A stretch of DNA of 64,000 nucleotides from Astrobacterium formosum (GCA_030848545.1 JAVDCA010000020.1:83262-147261); one strand, 5' to 3'. Shown: positions 34,168 through 43,645, numbered from the stretch's first letter. A program made the numbers and translations. The notes: a model not told the origin generated them from the sequence alone.

Positions 34168-36627
34168 TCACGCGACGACGACGTCGCCCTCGGCGGGCAA
34201 CAACCCCGCCAGCTCCGAGGCCGGGCGCGGCGCCGAGAACAGATAGCCCTGCACCTCGGTGCAACCTTCGGCGCGGATGCGTTCGAGCTGCTCGACGGTC
34301 TCGACGCCTTCGGCGGTCGTGGCGATGCCGAGGCTCGCGCCCAGGCCGGCAACGGCACGCACGATGGCGACGCAATCCGGCCGCTCGACCATCTCGTGCA
34401 CGAAGGAGCGGTCGATCTTGATCTTGTCGAACGGAAAAGAGCGCAGATAGGAAAGCGACGAATATCCGGTGCCGAAGTCGTCCATGGCGATCTTGACGCC
34501 GAGGCTGCGCAACTGGTGCAGCGTGGCGATGTTGGCCTCGGTCTCGCCGAGCAGAACCGTTTCGGTGATTTCGATTTCCAGCCGGTGCGGCGCAAGGCCT
34601 GACGCTCCGAGCGCCGCGAGCACCGCCTGGACGATGCCGCGGCTCCGGAACTGGACCGGCGACAGGTTGACCGCGATGTGGATATCACCCGGCCACGTCG
34701 CGGCCTGCCGACACGCCTCGCGCAGCACCCACTCGCCGATCGGCACGATCAACCCGATCTCTTCGGCGACGGGAATGAAATCGCCAGGCGAGATGGTACC
34801 GCGTTCGGGATGACACCAGCGGATCAGCGCCTCGAATCCGCTCACCCGTCCGGAACGTATATTCACCAGCGGTTGATAATGGAGCACGAATTCGTTCTGC
34901 ACGAACGCCTTGCGCAGATCGATCTCGAGCAAGCGGCGCGCCTGCAGGCGCCGGTCCATTTCAGCCTCGAAGAAGTGCGAGGTGCCACGCCCCTCCGACT
35001 TGGCGCGGTAGAGGGCCATGTCGGCATTGCGCAAAAGCGTCTCGCTGGTATCGCCGTCGTCGGGCGCGAGCGCGATGCCGATGCTCGCCCCGACCACGAC
35101 CTCGTGGCCGTCGAGCTCGAAGGTCCCGCTCAAGACCTCGATCAGGCGCGCGGCGAGCTGGCTCGCCTCCTCGGGACCGGCGAGCGGTGTCTGCACGACC
35201 GCGAATTCATCGCCGCCCTGGCGGGCGACCATGTCGCTCTTGCGCAGGCAGCCGCCCAGCCTCTCGGCCACCTGCCGCAGCAAGAGGTCGCCGATCGGAT
35301 GACCGAGCGTGTCGTTGACACTCTTGAAGTGGTCGAGATCGATGCACAGGACAGCGAGTTGGCCCTTGCTGTGGGCGAGACGTTCGAGCGCGTCGTCGAG
35401 CCGCTCGTTGAACATGAGCCGGTTCGGCAAGCCGGTGAGCGCATCGTGGTGGGCCATGAAGGCGATCCGCGCCTCGGCCTGCTTGCGCTCGGTGACGTCG
35501 ACGATCGCGACCAGAACGGCAGGGCGTTCGCGGAACGTCAGCCGGCGCGAATAGCCCATCACTTCGATCTCGCTGCCGTCGTGGCGGACATGGCGCCAGG
35601 TGCGGTCCGGCTGGTAGGAGTTGCCGACCGACCGGGCGACAAGTTCATGAACCTGGCGTTCGTCGACCGGCCACATCTCGGGCAGTTTCCTGCGAAGAAA
35701 CTGCTCGCGACTGTAACCATAATGGTTCACGGCCGCGTCGTTGACCCCGAGCATCGTCATGTCGTCCGGATCGTAGACCCACATGGGAACCGGATTGTGG
35801 TCGAACAGCAGCCGGAATGATTCTTCCCGGCGTTTCACCTCGCCGATGTCGGTGAGGGTCGCGGACAAGAGGTCGCCCGCGGTGGCGACGCTCACCTTCA
35901 GGTGCAGGTCGCCGTCGGAAAACGCGATGGTGAACTCGAACTGGCCACCGTCCCGGCAGACAAGGAGACGATCGCGCAACTCGGTGAGCTGCGGTTGCAA
36001 CGGCAGTTCGGACAGGCGCTGCCATTGCAGCACCGTTTCGTCCAGGCGCAGCAGGCGGGCGGCGCCGGCATTGCTGGCGACGATGCAAAGGTCGAGCGGC
36101 ACGCCCTCGACGTCACGCACCGCCGCGAGAGCGAGAATGCCGTCGTGGGTGGAGCGGAAGATGGTGCCGACGAGATTGTAACGGGTGGCGTGCTCGCGAA
36201 CGCACACCGCCGTCAGTGTCCCTCCCCAGCGCGACGCCATGGGCAACGCCAGAAGTTCGTAGGTTTCCACCATGCCGTCGCGCACCCGATGGGCGCGACC
36301 CGAGGTCGGCGCCCGTCGCTTGAAGGCCCGCGACAGCACTTCCATGAGCGGACCACCGCAGTCGGGCGCCAGCGCGGTCACCGCCGCCGTTTCGGATCCG
36401 AGCCACCCCCGGGCGGTCCGGCCGGAGCGCAGGATGTGCAGGTCGTCGGCGGGCCCGCCGACCAGGATGAGATGATCCGCCAGCCGGCCGAGGCTGCCGA
36501 GGGCGACGTCTTCATAGGGCGGCAGATTCGGTCCGGCCCCGAAGGCTGCATGCCATTTGCGTGTGAACAGAGCGAAGTCGGATTCCGGCGTCGGAGCCGA
36601 CGGAAGCGCATGAGCCAATGCGGACAT
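34168..36627 (-). CDS. PAS-GGDEF-EAL bifunctional c-di-GMP signalling protein
   Basis: 819 residues, no transmembrane helix. Residues 1-130 form a sensory region of uncertain type and 130-260 a second one. A PAS domain follows at about 265-390 (LLFDHNPVPMWVYDPDDMTMLGVN). The GGDEF domain has an intact active site (RQGGDEFAVV). The EAL domain has the catalytic FEALIRW, DDFGTGYSSL and TAEGVET motifs. Both cyclase and phosphodiesterase activities are therefore possible. Two PilZ proteins in the window could be receptors. It stands alone between thrS and a hypothetical secreted-protein gene. Confidence 0.9.
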   Translation of the reverse strand: MSALAHALPSAPTPESDFALFTRKWHAAFGAGPNLPPYEDVALGSLGRLADHLILVGGPADDLHILRSGRTARGWLGSETAAVTALAPDCGGPLMEVLSRAFKRRAPTSGRAHRVRDGMVETYELLALPMASRWGGTLTAVCVREHATRYNLVGTIFRSTHDGILALAAVRDVEGVPLDLCIVASNAGAARLLRLDETVLQWQRLSELPLQPQLTELRDRLLVCRDGGQFEFTIAFSDGDLHLKVSVATAGDLLSATLTDIGEVKRREESFRLLFDHNPVPMWVYDPDDMTMLGVNDAAVNHYGYSREQFLRRKLPEMWPVDERQVHELVARSVGNSYQPDRTWRHVRHDGSEIEVMGYSRRLTFRERPAVLVAIVDVTERKQAEARIAFMAHHDALTGLPNRLMFNERLDDALERLAHSKGQLAVLCIDLDHFKSVNDTLGHPIGDLLLRQVAERLGGCLRKSDMVARQGGDEFAVVQTPLAGPEEASQLAARLIEVLSGTFELDGHEVVVGASIGIALAPDDGDTSETLLRNADMALYRAKSEGRGTSHFFEAEMDRRLQARRLLEIDLRKAFVQNEFVLHYQPLVNIRSGRVSGFEALIRWCHPERGTISPGDFIPVAEEIGLIVPIGEWVLREACRQAATWPGDIHIAVNLSPVQFRSRGIVQAVLAALGASGLAPHRLEIEITETVLLGETEANIATLHQLRSLGVKIAMDDFGTGYSSLSYLRSFPFDKIKIDRSFVHEMVERPDCVAIVRAVAGLGASLGIATTAEGVETVEQLERIRAEGCTEVQGYLFSAPRPASELAGLLPAEGDVVVA

Positions 36628-36704
36628 GAGACGGGGATATACATTCGACCTGGATGACGCAACTATTCATCTAGTCGAGTGATACTTAACACTAAGTGAA
36701 ACTC

Positions 36705-36728
36705 TTGAAGAGCGCGAATTCTCTTCAA
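36705..36728. repeat. Perfect 8-bp inverted repeat in an AT-rich gap
   Basis: TTGAAGAG (36705-36712) and CTCTTCAA (36721-36728) flank CGCGAATT. The surrounding 36660-36800 stretch is clearly AT-richer than the genes. It lies upstream of the GGDEF-EAL gene start and downstream of the convergently read hypothetical gene end. It may be an operator or weak terminator; no T-run follows. Confidence 0.5.
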
Positions 36729-36812
36729 TTAATACATGTCACTTTCATGACGGAATCGCGAATACGATACATTCTGCGATATTGCAACTTAGAAATACAT
36801 CGAACGGGCCCG

Positions 36813-37907
36813 TCAACGCGCCAGGACCTCGATCTCGCCGTCGACGCCATTGATGACTTTGAGAGTGCGCTCGTAGGTCTTGCCCTCGTTGCGCGCCACG
36901 ATCTGATAGTCGCCCTCGGCGAGAATCACTTTGGGAAAGGCGCCGATGGATTCCTTCACCGTATCGCCGCCCTTGGTGAGCACCGACCATGCGGTGTTGG
37001 CGAGCGCCTCGCCGCCCGGCTCACCGACCAGCTTGAGGGTGATGGCGGCGGCACGATGGCTCACCGTCACGTCGGTCAGCCGGCTGGCTTGGACCCGGAT
37101 GTCGGAGCGCACGATGGAATTGCTGTCGCCGTAATTGGAGACGATGTAGTAGGTCCCTTCCGGCACGAGGACCAGTTCGCCGGTCGCGACGTTCTGGACG
37201 ATGGGACGGCGGTCGGTGGAATCGAACTGGCTGCCGCTGTAGACGTCGAAAGCGATTTGTCCGGTCGGGATGCGGGCGTCGCCGACACGCCCCTCGATGC
37301 GCAGCCCGCCCGCCGGCAGATCGATCACCTCACGCACGGCATCCGACCGCAGATGGACGGTCTTGGCGGCGCTGGCCAGCCCGAAGCTGACATGGACCAC
37401 ATAGTCGCCCGCCGGCAGGTTGAAGCTCGGGGTGGGGCTGCGGTCTTCCTTGACGGGCCGGAACGCGCCGCTGGCGTCCGGGCGGGTCGTGTACACGCGC
37501 CACACCAAGCCGGCATTGATGGGCTGGGCGATGTCGCGCCCATAGCGGGCCGCAAGCGCGAGCGGAATTCCAGCCGGGGCATTCATGGCGGGCGCCGGCG
37601 TGGGGATGCTCGGCGCCACCGGAGGGGCCAGCACCGGACCGGGAATCGGTGGCGGGGCCAGTGATTGCGGCGGAGCGTTGGCGATATTGGGAATTGAGCC
37701 GGGCGGCACCGGCGAATTGGCCGGGGGCAGGAGCGAGTTGCGCCCGCCGGCTAGGCCGGCCGGCACCGACTGCAGGAACTGGACGACGCCGCTCAACGGC
37801 CCGGCAGGAGCCTGGCGATCCTGGGCCGGGGCGGCAGCCGGCATCAGCAACAGCGTCGCCGCCGCCACCCACAGGCCTGCGCCCCTGATCCCACCCGTAC
37901 CCATCAT
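36813..37907 (-). CDS. Hypothetical secreted protein with beta-rich repeats
   Basis: About 364 residues. A signal peptide (GLWVAAATLLLMPAAAPAQ) is followed by a Pro-rich region (60-115). The rest consists of beta-sandwich-like repeats: FNLPAGDYVVHVSFGLASAAKTVHL, LVLVPEGTYYIVSNYGDSN and VILAEGDYQIVARNEGKTYERT share a PEGxYxI/GDYxI pattern as in carboxypeptidase-regulatory-like or transthyretin-like folds. No catalytic motif is seen. The start was set at the ATG pair near 37907 because it opens the signal peptide; the frame extends to a TTG at 37946. Confidence 0.6.
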   Translation of the reverse strand: MMGTGGIRGAGLWVAAATLLLMPAAAPAQDRQAPAGPLSGVVQFLQSVPAGLAGGRNSLLPPANSPVPPGSIPNIANAPPQSLAPPPIPGPVLAPPVAPSIPTPAPAMNAPAGIPLALAARYGRDIAQPINAGLVWRVYTTRPDASGAFRPVKEDRSPTPSFNLPAGDYVVHVSFGLASAAKTVHLRSDAVREVIDLPAGGLRIEGRVGDARIPTGQIAFDVYSGSQFDSTDRRPIVQNVATGELVLVPEGTYYIVSNYGDSNSIVRSDIRVQASRLTDVTVSHRAAAITLKLVGEPGGEALANTAWSVLTKGGDTVKESIGAFPKVILAEGDYQIVARNEGKTYERTLKVINGVDGEIEVLAR

Positions 37908-38027
37908 GACGGCGTCAGTTGTGGTTCGAAATCGCGGCGAATTCAAGCCGTTCCGGCTTCACCTGCTACCACCCTTTTGCCCGGCCCCGCCGCCTGTGCT
38001 AGCGCTGACCACCTCGAAAGGACCGCC

Positions 38028-38591
38028 ATGCCCGACACTTTGTCTCTGCTCAAAACCCGCCGCTCTGTCAAACCCAACGAACTCGCCGGACCGCCGCCGA
38101 CCGCCGCCGAGATCGAAACAATCCTTTCCGTCGCGGCCCGCGTCCCCGACCACGGCAAGCTCGCTCCCTGGCGCTTCGTGGTGTTCGAGGGCGATGCCCG
38201 GCTCCGGGCCGGCGATGCCATCGTGGCGGCTTTCCGCGCCAAGTATCCGGATGCCGCGCCCGAGCAGATCGAGCAGGAACGCACCCGCCTCGCCCGCGCC
38301 CCCCTGGTCATCGCGGTTATCAGCCGCGCCGCCCCGCACGTGAAAATTCCCGAATGGGAACAGGTCCTGTCCGCCGGCGCCGCCGCCATGAATCTGGTGG
38401 TGGCGGCTTGTGCCCTCGGCTACGCCAGCGCCTGGATCACCGAGTGGTACGCCTATGACCGCGACGTGCTCGCCGCCCTCGGCCTCGCCGCCCACGAGAA
38501 CATCGCCGGCTTCGTCCATATCGGCCGCATCAGCCACACCCCCGAAGACCGCACGAGGCCGAACCTCGCCGACATCGTCACGCATTTCTAG
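38028..38591 (+). CDS. Nitroreductase family protein (YdjA-like)
   Basis: 187 residues. FMN-binding motifs are LLKTRRSVKP at the N-terminus, the PDHGKLAPWRFVVFEG phosphate/isoalloxazine loop, and the C-terminal GFVHIGRI strand. The short length and sequence fit the YdjA branch, which forms dimers and lacks a large lid. The reaction is NAD(P)H-dependent reduction of nitro compounds or quinones; the physiological substrate is unknown. GAAAGGACCGCC precedes the ATG. The next gene encodes a flavin reductase-like protein on the same strand. Confidence 0.9.
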   Translation: MPDTLSLLKTRRSVKPNELAGPPPTAAEIETILSVAARVPDHGKLAPWRFVVFEGDARLRAGDAIVAAFRAKYPDAAPEQIEQERTRLARAPLVIAVISRAAPHVKIPEWEQVLSAGAAAMNLVVAACALGYASAWITEWYAYDRDVLAALGLAAHENIAGFVHIGRISHTPEDRTRPNLADIVTHF

Positions 38592-38678
38592 ACACTCGCG
38601 CCGGCGACCTTTCCTTCGACGAATCGGGATTCGCTTCGCCGGAAAGCGCTCCCGGCGCACACGGGGACCCTGACCGAC

Positions 38679-39290
38679 ATGTTCTACGACGCCCGCAAGA
38701 ACGACCACGGACTGCCGCACGATCCCTTCAAAGCCATTTTGGCGCCGCGTCCGGTGGGCTGGATCTCATCCATGAACGCCGCCGGGGCGGTCAATCTCGC
38801 CCCCTATTCGTATTTCAACGGCGTCTGCAGCCGTCCCCCGATGGTGATGTTCGCTTCCGAGGGCTACAAGGACACGATCGCCTTCATCGAAGAGACGAAA
38901 GAGTTCGTCTGCAATCTCGCCACGTTCGACCTGCGCGAGGCGATGAACGAGACCTCGGCTCCCCACCCGCGCGGGGTTAACGAGATGGAGCGCGCCGGCC
39001 TCGCGCCGGCGCCGTCGGTTCTGGTCCGGCCGCCGCGGGTCGCCGCCTCCCCCTGCGCACTGGAATGCAAGTGGCTGCAGACCGTGCATCTGTCCGATGT
39101 CGACGGCAATGCCCTCGACCGCCACGTGGTGTTCGGGCAGGTCGTCGGCGTGTTCATCGACGACCGTTTCCTTCGTGACGGACTGCTCGACACCGCAGGC
39201 ATGCGGCCGATCGCCCGCGCCGGCTATCACGACTACTTCGTGGCCACTCCGGAAACGAAGTTTTCCCTCAAGCGGCCGACCGAACCCTGA
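38679..39290 (+). CDS. Flavin reductase family (FMN-binding split-barrel) protein
   Basis: 203 residues. The split-barrel flavoprotein pattern is seen in FKAILAPRPVGWISSMNAAGAVNLAPYSYFNGVCSRPP (quoted in parts: ILAPRPVGWIS, NLAPYSYFNG). These residues bind FMN and are typical of the larger DIM6/NTAB family members that are not fused to an oxygenase. It lies 87 bases after the nitroreductase gene and is probably co-transcribed. A partner monooxygenase is not adjacent; one FAD monooxygenase is 16 kb away. Confidence 0.85.
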   Translation: MFYDARKNDHGLPHDPFKAILAPRPVGWISSMNAAGAVNLAPYSYFNGVCSRPPMVMFASEGYKDTIAFIEETKEFVCNLATFDLREAMNETSAPHPRGVNEMERAGLAPAPSVLVRPPRVAASPCALECKWLQTVHLSDVDGNALDRHVVFGQVVGVFIDDRFLRDGLLDTAGMRPIARAGYHDYFVATPETKFSLKRPTEP

Positions 39291-39311
39291 AACGGCGGGC
39301 GGCCCACCGCC

Positions 39312-39743
39312 TCAGGCGGTACGGATATAATCGCGAAGCGCGTCGGACTCCCGTTCCATTTCCTGAAGGCGTGACTTGACGACGTCGCCGATGGAAACGA
39401 TGCCGACCAGGCGACCCTGGTCGATCACCGGGACATGGCGGAATTTTCCCGCCGTCATGCGTTCCATGATTTCGCTGATGGTCTCCGTTTCCGCACAGGT
39501 GACGACCTTGCGGGTCATCGACTCCGACACCGGCGCCTGCAGGGCGGCCGCACCCTGCTCGCCCAGGGTGCGCACGATGTCGCGTTCGGACAGGATGCCG
39601 ATCAGCCGGCGATCCGCCCCGGTCACCACAACCGCGCCGATGCGATGCTGTCCCAGGAGCTTGATGGCATCGGCGAGCGTGGCTGTGGGTTCGATGGTGA
39701 TGACGTCGGCCGACTTTCCGGCCAAGATGGTCTTGACGGTCAT
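39312..39743 (-). CDS. CBS-domain-pair protein
   Basis: 143 residues made of two CBS domains: VKTILAGKSADVITIEPTATLADAI...GILSERDIVRTL and VSESMTRKVVTCAETETISEIM...GIVSIGDVVKSRL. It ends in YIRTA. Such stand-alone pairs bind adenine nucleotides and serve as energy or redox sensors. A textbook ribosome site (AAGGAGGCGACA) precedes the ATG at 39743, which is why the longer upstream start was rejected. It is convergent with the flavin reductase gene. Confidence 0.93.
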   Translation of the reverse strand: MTVKTILAGKSADVITIEPTATLADAIKLLGQHRIGAVVVTGADRRLIGILSERDIVRTLGEQGAAALQAPVSESMTRKVVTCAETETISEIMERMTAGKFRHVPVIDQGRLVGIVSIGDVVKSRLQEMERESDALRDYIRTA

Positions 39744-39976
39744 TGTCGCCTCCTTCGGCGGTTGCACGCGACTCCGGCCGCGGCAACGCGCTTCATTTCC
39801 TCCCGACCTTCATTCACGCGTCCGCACGGCATGTGGCGAACGCGGGTCGCTGTCTCGACACAGCGACACACGAGATCATCATGGCATGGGAGGAGTGCGG
39901 CGGAAAGACGGCGTACAGGAGAAACCACGAGCGGCGACACGCCGCACGCATGGCGGATCCTGTGGCGGATCCCGTC

Positions 39977-40708
39977 TCAGGGCTGATTGCTGCGCCGCAC
40001 AGGATCAATGAAGGCGAAGACCACGAGGCCGGCCACGAAGCCGCCGATATGCGCCTGCCAGGCAACCGCCTGCTCGCTGTCGGGGATCACCTGCGAGCCG
40101 ACGCCGAACAGAAGATTGACACCGAACCAGACGGCCAGGAAGGCGAGAATGCGCGGATCGTGCCAGACCGCCGACAGCGGCGCCGCCGGCACCAGGTAGG
40201 AATGGCGATCCAGACCGCGGGCGAAGACGCCGAGCGGCCCGCCGATCTGAAAAACGAAGCGGGACGCCGCCGCCATACAGCCTGAGATTGCAGCCGAAGC
40301 GCCGATCATGGGCGTGCGCTCGGGATAATAGACGGCGAGATGCATGGCGGCTCCTGCCGCCGCCGTGACGGCGAAGAACAACAGGAAACGGCCGGCACCG
40401 AACCGGCGGGCCACGGCGCTGCCGAACGGCAGCAGCCAGATCGCATTGACGGTCAGGTGGACGGTGTCGCCGTGAATGAAGGCATAGGTCACGAACGTCC
40501 ACACATCCGCCGCCAGGCCGCCCGGATAGGGGGCCGACAAGAGCGTCGGCGCGTAGCGGGCCGGAATGAACGCGAACTCGTACAGGAACTGCTGGTCCTC
40601 GATCCAGTTCAACAGCACGGTGCGCCCGACATGCACGAGTACCAGCCCCACGATGATCGTGACGACGACCGCGGGGACATTGAAGATGGGCTCGGATCGC
40701 TGGGTCAC
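39977..40708 (-). CDS. Rhomboid-family intramembrane serine protease
   Basis: About 243 residues with six or seven hydrophobic segments. The catalytic serine motif is MIGASAAISGCMAAA and the catalytic histidine lies in WQAHIGGFVAGL. FIHGDTVHLTVNAIWLLPFGSAVARRFG matches the rhomboid loop after the first helices. It cleaves membrane-spanning substrates; the substrate is unknown. A GTG at 40708 (VTQRSEPIFNVP) fits homologous N-termini. The frame is open to an ATG at 40789. Neither has a strong ribosome site. Confidence 0.88.
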   Translation of the reverse strand: MTQRSEPIFNVPAVVVTIIVGLVLVHVGRTVLLNWIEDQQFLYEFAFIPARYAPTLLSAPYPGGLAADVWTFVTYAFIHGDTVHLTVNAIWLLPFGSAVARRFGAGRFLLFFAVTAAAGAAMHLAVYYPERTPMIGASAAISGCMAAASRFVFQIGGPLGVFARGLDRHSYLVPAAPLSAVWHDPRILAFLAVWFGVNLLFGVGSQVIPDSEQAVAWQAHIGGFVAGLVVFAFIDPVRRSNQP

Positions 40709-41182
40709 ACGGGCACTTTCGTGGAGGGCGGCCCGGCACAGATATGCGAGAGCCGCAGGGTCGGCAAGTATGCCGCGCGGCCCGCCCATCTTGATGTTTT
40801 CTGCCCAGGACGGCTTTGGACAACGAAGGCGGAGAGACGACGAAGGGGAGAGTTTTCACCCTCCCCTTCGCATCGCGTGCGAGGTGCAAGACGCCGCATG
40901 CGGCGCTGTCACATCCCGCCTCCCCCGAAATCTCGTGCCGTGCGTCGTGTCGGTCGACGGCGGCCGGACACTAGGACAGGCACCGCGCGCCTGCCAACCG
41001 CCTTCCCTGAGTAAGCCTAACCGCAACGACAGGTCCCATAACTGTGGATCATTCCGCGCAAACGGCACGCGCCATGCTCCTGCGTGACACAAGGCGCCTA
41101 ACCTGCCGGCCCACGTCCCAGGACGAGACAAAGGGCGGGACAAGACCGGCGCAAGCTGTGGCGAAGCGATACAGGGGCAGCC
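40709..41182. other. Intergenic gap, no gene seen
   Basis: 474 bases between the divergent rhomboid and PAS-type genes. Open frames here do not show family motifs or ribosome sites. It probably contains both promoters. I see no tRNA, repeat or strong hairpin. Confidence 0.5.
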
Positions 41183-41758
41183 ATGAAGACGACGTCGTGC
41201 CGACGTCTGTACGATTACTGGAATGAGCGTCGCGGCAGCCGGGCGGCACCGGAACGTGGCGATCTCGATCCCGGCGCCATCGCGCCGCTGTTGTCGGACA
41301 GCTTCATGCTCGCGGTCGACGCGTCCGCCGGACACCCGCTGCGGCTGGCAGGCACCCGAATGTGTGCGTGGTTCTGCCGCGAGATCAAAGGCGAGTCCTT
41401 CGATCACCTGTTCACCGACGACTGCCGACGCGACGTGAAGGATCTTGTCGCCATCGTCTCCGACGAACTGGCGCCCTTGGTCGCCGGCATCAGCGCAAAA
41501 TCCGCCGACGACCTGCCGTCCGCGAGCCTCGAACTCCTGTTACTGCCCTTGTATGTCCGCGGCCGTGGCGATTCCCGCCTGCTCGGCATGCTGGCACCGC
41601 TCAACGTACCCTACTGGATGGGGACATATCCCGTGGTCGAACTGTCCCTGGGCGTTCGTCGGCACCTGCGGGCGATCGACGCCCCGACCCTGGTGCCGCA
41701 GCGACTGCCGCAGGCAATCCGGCGCTCGTGGGTCGTCCTGGATGGCGGCCGCCACTGA
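41183..41758 (+). CDS. PAS-domain (PAS_5 family) protein
   Basis: 191 residues. The pattern LYDYWNERRGSRAAPERGDLDPGAIAPLL, followed by FMLAVDASAGHPLRLAGTRMCAWFCREIKGESF, is typical of the alphaproteobacterial PAS_5 family: a stand-alone PAS-like sensor with no output domain. These genes are common next to PilZ genes in Hyphomicrobiales, and a tandem-PilZ protein follows here on the same strand. The ligand and partner are unknown. Confidence 0.8.
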   Translation: MKTTSCRRLYDYWNERRGSRAAPERGDLDPGAIAPLLSDSFMLAVDASAGHPLRLAGTRMCAWFCREIKGESFDHLFTDDCRRDVKDLVAIVSDELAPLVAGISAKSADDLPSASLELLLLPLYVRGRGDSRLLGMLAPLNVPYWMGTYPVVELSLGVRRHLRAIDAPTLVPQRLPQAIRRSWVVLDGGRH

Positions 41759-41899
41759 GCCGCAATAGTCTGCCCCGGCAGGTGACCCGGTGTATGACCA
41801 CCGCAAACGTCACTAACGCCCCGTTAACTCCGCCCCCCTACCCTCGCCGGGATGACACGTCGGAATGCCGCTGCGTGAGCGGCCGCGCTCCGGCACCAC

Positions 41900-42583
41900 A
41901 TGCATGGTTGTGTCTGCCCGGGGACACTTTCGCCCGTGGCGGCCCTTCAGCACACAGGCGACGGCGTGGCCCTGACGCAAAACAAGCCGGTGATCGTGCC
42001 GCTCGCAGAGGAGCGCCGCCGCTTCCAGCGTGTCCGCGTCAATCTCCTGGGCCGCTACATGCTGGCCGACCGCCGGGAATTCCCCTGCCAGGTGGTGAAC
42101 ATGTCACCGGGCGGCATGGCCCTGATCGCTCCCGAGGCGGGCGCAGAGGGCGAGCGGGTGATCGCCTATATCGACCATCTCGGCCGGCTCGAGGGTCAGA
42201 TCGCCCGCATCTACCAGAACGGTTTCGCCATGACGGTTTCGGCGACCGTGCGCAAACGCGACAAGCTCGCCGCCCAGCTCACCTGGATCGCCAACCGCCA
42301 TATCCTCAATCTGCCGGAAGACCGCCGTCACGGTCGTATCGTGCCGCGCAACCCGACGACCCGCCTGGTGCTGCCGAACGGCGTCAATGTCACCGCTCTG
42401 ATCATCGACCTGTCGCTGTCGGGCGCCGCCATCAAAACCGACGCCCGGCCCGCCATCGGCATGCTGGTAACCCTCGGCAACGTCCAGGGGCGCGTCGTGC
42501 GTCACCTCGACGACGGGTTCGCGGTGGAGTTCACCCGCCTGCAGCATCCTGACTTTCTGGAAGAGAGCATCTCCGGCGGGTAA
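41900..42583 (+). CDS. Tandem PilZ domain protein
   Basis: 227 residues from the first ATG. Two PilZ domains are present. The first has RRRFQRVRVNLLGRY and NMSPGGMAL. The second has the weaker RRHGRIVPRNPTTRLVLP and DLSLSGAAI. The first keeps the arginines and the D/NxSxxG motif for c-di-GMP binding; the second has a degenerate arginine motif. The start is uncertain, with GTG codons at 41936 and 41966 as alternatives. It follows the PAS-family gene and ends in a strong terminator. Confidence 0.85.
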   Translation: MHGCVCPGTLSPVAALQHTGDGVALTQNKPVIVPLAEERRRFQRVRVNLLGRYMLADRREFPCQVVNMSPGGMALIAPEAGAEGERVIAYIDHLGRLEGQIARIYQNGFAMTVSATVRKRDKLAAQLTWIANRHILNLPEDRRHGRIVPRNPTTRLVLPNGVNVTALIIDLSLSGAAIKTDARPAIGMLVTLGNVQGRVVRHLDDGFAVEFTRLQHPDFLEESISGG

Positions 42584-42611
42584 ATTCACCGGTTCAATTT
42601 GCAATCATTTG

Positions 42612-42634
42612 ACGGGCCCTGCGGGGCCCGTTTT
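42612..42634 (+). terminator. Rho-independent terminator
   Basis: Perfect 8-bp GC-rich stem ACGGGCCC/GGGCCCGT with a TGCG loop, followed by TTTTCGTTT, 29 bases after the stop codon of the tandem-PilZ gene. Confidence 0.92.
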
Positions 42635-42639
42635 CGTTT

Positions 42640-42913
42640 GCAGGCCTTCCATCCGCGGGCGGCGCGCCTTCGGGCAAAGCTTAAATCCCGCACCCAAACA
42701 GACAACAAAGAGCCGTTCGACGCAGACTTCAGCAGTTAAAGATAAAATTTGAATCAAATCCAGTTATCTTGCATTTTTATAAAACAAACATCGAAAACAA
42801 CTCAAGTATAAGCTAAATTTACTGGCGTTTTCTACTAGATTTTACTTTCCGAGATTAGCGGCAACTCAAATCCTTTATGGCAATTATGGCCCCATTACGG
42901 TCGGAGGGGTCAG
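42640..42913. other. AT-rich intergenic region, likely strong promoter zone
   Basis: From about 42720 to 42870 the sequence is far more AT-rich than anything around it (AAAGATAAAATTTGAATCAA, TTTTTATAAAACAAACATCG). It holds no coding region. It lies upstream of the transglutaminase-like protease gene, whose ribosome site is CGGAGGGGTCAG. It could be an A-tract-rich promoter, a nucleoid-protein binding site or a relic of transferred DNA. Confidence 0.5.
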
Positions 42914-43540
42914 ATGAAGTCCTTGTTGAAGCCGTTCATCTCGCTGGGCGCCGCGGCTCTTGCCGCGACCGTGCTCAGTGGGGCAGCGGCACAGGCCGGG
43001 CCGGAGCGGCTCGTGCACGTCCGGGTGACCGACTACACCCGCGCTCCGATCGGATGGGTCGAGTTCTGCTCCGTCACGCCGGCAGAATGCGACGTCCGCC
43101 CGTCGCCGCCACGCGACGTCATCCTGTCCAGCAAGGCCTGGAAGGACCTCGTCCGCGTCAACAAGTGGGTCAATGAAACCGTCAAGCCGATCACCGATGC
43201 GGAGCATTGGGGCGTGGTGGAACGCTGGTCCTATCCCGACGACGGCTACGGCGATTGCGAGGACTACGTCCTCCTGAAGCGGCGCATGCTGATCCAGGCC
43301 GGCTGGCCGCGCGAAGCGCTGCTGATCACCGTCGTGCGCGACAAGAAGGACGAGGGCCACGCGGTCCTCACCGTCAAGACCGACCGCGGCGACTACATCC
43401 TCGACAACCAGAACGAGGACGTCCTGTTGTGGTCGGCCACCGGCTATCGCTTCGTCAAACGCCAGGCGCAGGCCGATCCCAATTCCTGGGTATCGCTCGG
43501 CGATCCGCGCCCCGCCGTCGCCACAGCGACGTCGCGCTGA
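42914..43540 (+). CDS. Bacterial transglutaminase-like cysteine peptidase (BTLCP)
   Basis: 208 residues. A signal peptide (LKPFISLGAAALAATVLSGAAAQA) precedes the BTLCP domain. The catalytic triad is clear: Cys115 in GYGDCEDYVLLKR, His149 in DEGHAVLTV and Asp164 in YILDNQNED. In LapG-type proteins this triad cleaves surface adhesins under c-di-GMP control; several BTLCPs in alphaproteobacteria have unknown targets. No LapD-type partner is next to it, although c-di-GMP genes are nearby. A strong terminator follows. Confidence 0.92.
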   Translation: MKSLLKPFISLGAAALAATVLSGAAAQAGPERLVHVRVTDYTRAPIGWVEFCSVTPAECDVRPSPPRDVILSSKAWKDLVRVNKWVNETVKPITDAEHWGVVERWSYPDDGYGDCEDYVLLKRRMLIQAGWPREALLITVVRDKKDEGHAVLTVKTDRGDYILDNQNEDVLLWSATGYRFVKRQAQADPNSWVSLGDPRPAVATATSR

Positions 43541-43606
43541 ACAACGAATAGGAGTTTCGCGTCCCGGTCACGTCCCCACCCTCCCCGTCCCCAGACCGGT
43601 TCGCGC

Positions 43607-43645
43607 GCGGCCAGCCTTTCCCCAGAGGCTGGCCGCACCCCTTTT
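43607..43645 (+). terminator. Rho-independent terminator
   Basis: Perfect 11-bp stem GCGGCCAGCCT/AGGCTGGCCGC with an 8-base loop, followed by ACCCCTTTTTGG. It ends the BTLCP transcript and may also serve the convergent carbonic-anhydrase-like gene. Confidence 0.85.

Noticed and set aside
36813..37946. Carboxypeptidase or peptidase assignment for the secreted beta-rich protein
   Set aside because: Only beta-sandwich-like repeats are visible; no catalytic or metal-binding motif supports an enzyme call.
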